Translations under genes and position numbers: made by a program | In this document: positions 33,808 through 34,258 of the stretch, one piece after another | Position numbering within the stretch: position 1 is the first letter of the stretch | Layout: the number at the start of each line of letters is the position of its first letter | The notes under the pieces: model-generated | Databases searched by the model: none | What the model saw: only the letters and a program-made list of their open reading frames with translations | Told to the model about the DNA's origin: nothing | Source of the DNA: an uncultured Alphaproteobacteria bacterium | Lineage (GTDB): Bacteria; Pseudomonadota; Alphaproteobacteria; UBA11222 | NCBI GenBank assembly: GCA_937888955.1 | Contig: CALAQW010000017.1 | Location: forward strand, 1-34,258 | DNA: 34,258 nucleotides | Reading direction: 5' to 3'

Positions 33808-34258
33808 ATGGCCCGAAAATATTTTGGAACTGATGGAATTCGCGGCACCGCCAACAAGTTTCCGATGACAGCCGATATCGCGTTGCGTGTTGGCATGGCG
33901 GCAGGGCAGCTTTTCACGCAAGGTGATCACCGACACAAGGTGATCATCGGCAAGGATACCCGCTTGTCAGGATATATGGTTGAGCCGGCGCTGACGGCGG
34001 GTTTTACCTCGGTCGGTATGGATGTGGTGCTTTTGGGACCGGTGCCGACACCCGCGGTGGCCATGCTGACCCGGTCGATGCGCGCCGATATCGGTGTCAT
34101 GATATCGGCCAGCCATAATCCGTTTGGCGATAATGGCATCAAATTGTTCGGGCCGGACGGCTACAAGCTCAGCGATGAAAATGAAATCGAGATCGAACGC
34201 CGGATGGAAAACGGCATTTTCGATCAATTGGTGTCGCCCGATATGCTGGGCCGCGCCA
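33808..34258 (+). CDS. glmM: Phosphoglucosamine mutase, 5' part only
   Basis: GlmM converts glucosamine 6-phosphate to glucosamine 1-phosphate for UDP-GlcNAc. About 150 residues are visible of an expected 445-450. The start [16 protein letters not shown] is diagnostic, and the catalytic phosphoserine S102 sits in [15 protein letters not shown]. The ATG at 33808 is preceded by AGAGGA. It lies 93 bp after folP on the same strand; the spacer shows no terminator, so the two are probably co-transcribed. The right edge of the window cuts the gene. Confidence 0.96.
   Translation, partial: MARKYFGTDGIRGTANKFPMTADIALRVGMAAGQLFTQGDHRHKVIIGKDTRLSGYMVEPALTAGFTSVGMDVVLLGPVPTPAVAMLTRSMRADIGVMISASHNPFGDNGIKLFGPDGYKLSDENEIEIERRMENGIFDQLVSPDMLGRA

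Overview
The window is a compact, moderately GC-rich (mid-50s per cent by eye) stretch of chromosomal housekeeping genes from an alphaproteobacterium. The markers for that lineage are the sppA-ihfB-lapA-trpF-trpB-trpA-accD-folC order, the FYDLN-acid (TIGR02300) protein beside aroA-cmk-rpsA and a tRNA-Ala, the DUF2232 membrane protein between rpsR and rplI, the dnaB-alr-mlaE-mlaF-radA-cvpA-purF run, and the ftsH-folP-glmM end. I see no insertion sequences, prophage, integron or CRISPR. The folP type, discussed below, hints weakly at a Rhodobiaceae/Parvibaculales-like organism; that is an inference.

Layout. 1-10610, all minus: aroA-cmk (ATGA overlap), rpsA, a strong terminator, sppA, ihfB, lapA, trpF, trpB-trpA (overlap), accD and the start of folC, which runs off the left edge. 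10611-10951 is a divergent control region. 10952-11559, plus: the FYDLN-acid gene, then tRNA-Ala(GGC). 11623-12378, minus: an isolated DUF1217 gene. 12379-16213, plus: clpS-clpA, followed by a secreted His/Cys-rich protein of unknown function. 16329-27687, minus: an orphan hybrid histidine kinase with three PAS domains, then the tightly packed series dnaB-alr-mlaE-mlaF-radA-cvpA-purF-SDR. 27831-30489, minus: rpsF-rpsR-DUF2232-rplI with a clear terminator and a promoter whose predicted transcript begins at a hairpin plus U-run. 30859-34258, plus: ftsH, a folP of the sulfonamide-resistance (Sul) type, and the start of glmM.

The genes cover folate synthesis (folC, folP), tryptophan and aromatic synthesis (aroA, trpFBA), fatty-acid initiation (accD), purine and pyrimidine nucleotides (purF, cmk), the cell wall (alr, glmM), outer-membrane lipid transport (mlaEF), replication and repair (dnaB, radA), the ribosome (S1, S6, S18, L9) and proteolysis (ClpS-ClpA, FtsH, SppA).

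The most interesting item is the chromosomal folP at 32884-33714. It carries the active-site motifs of mobile Sul1/Sul2/Sul3 rather than those of ordinary dihydropteroate synthase, and it sits directly upstream of glmM. A glmM fragment is also the known neighbour of mobile sul2, so this locus resembles the ancestral setting of a clinical resistance gene. Other points are the His/Cys-rich secreted protein after clpA, the rpsF leader, TTG starts on rpsA, clpA and ftsH, and repeated short tandem duplications in the intergenic spacers.
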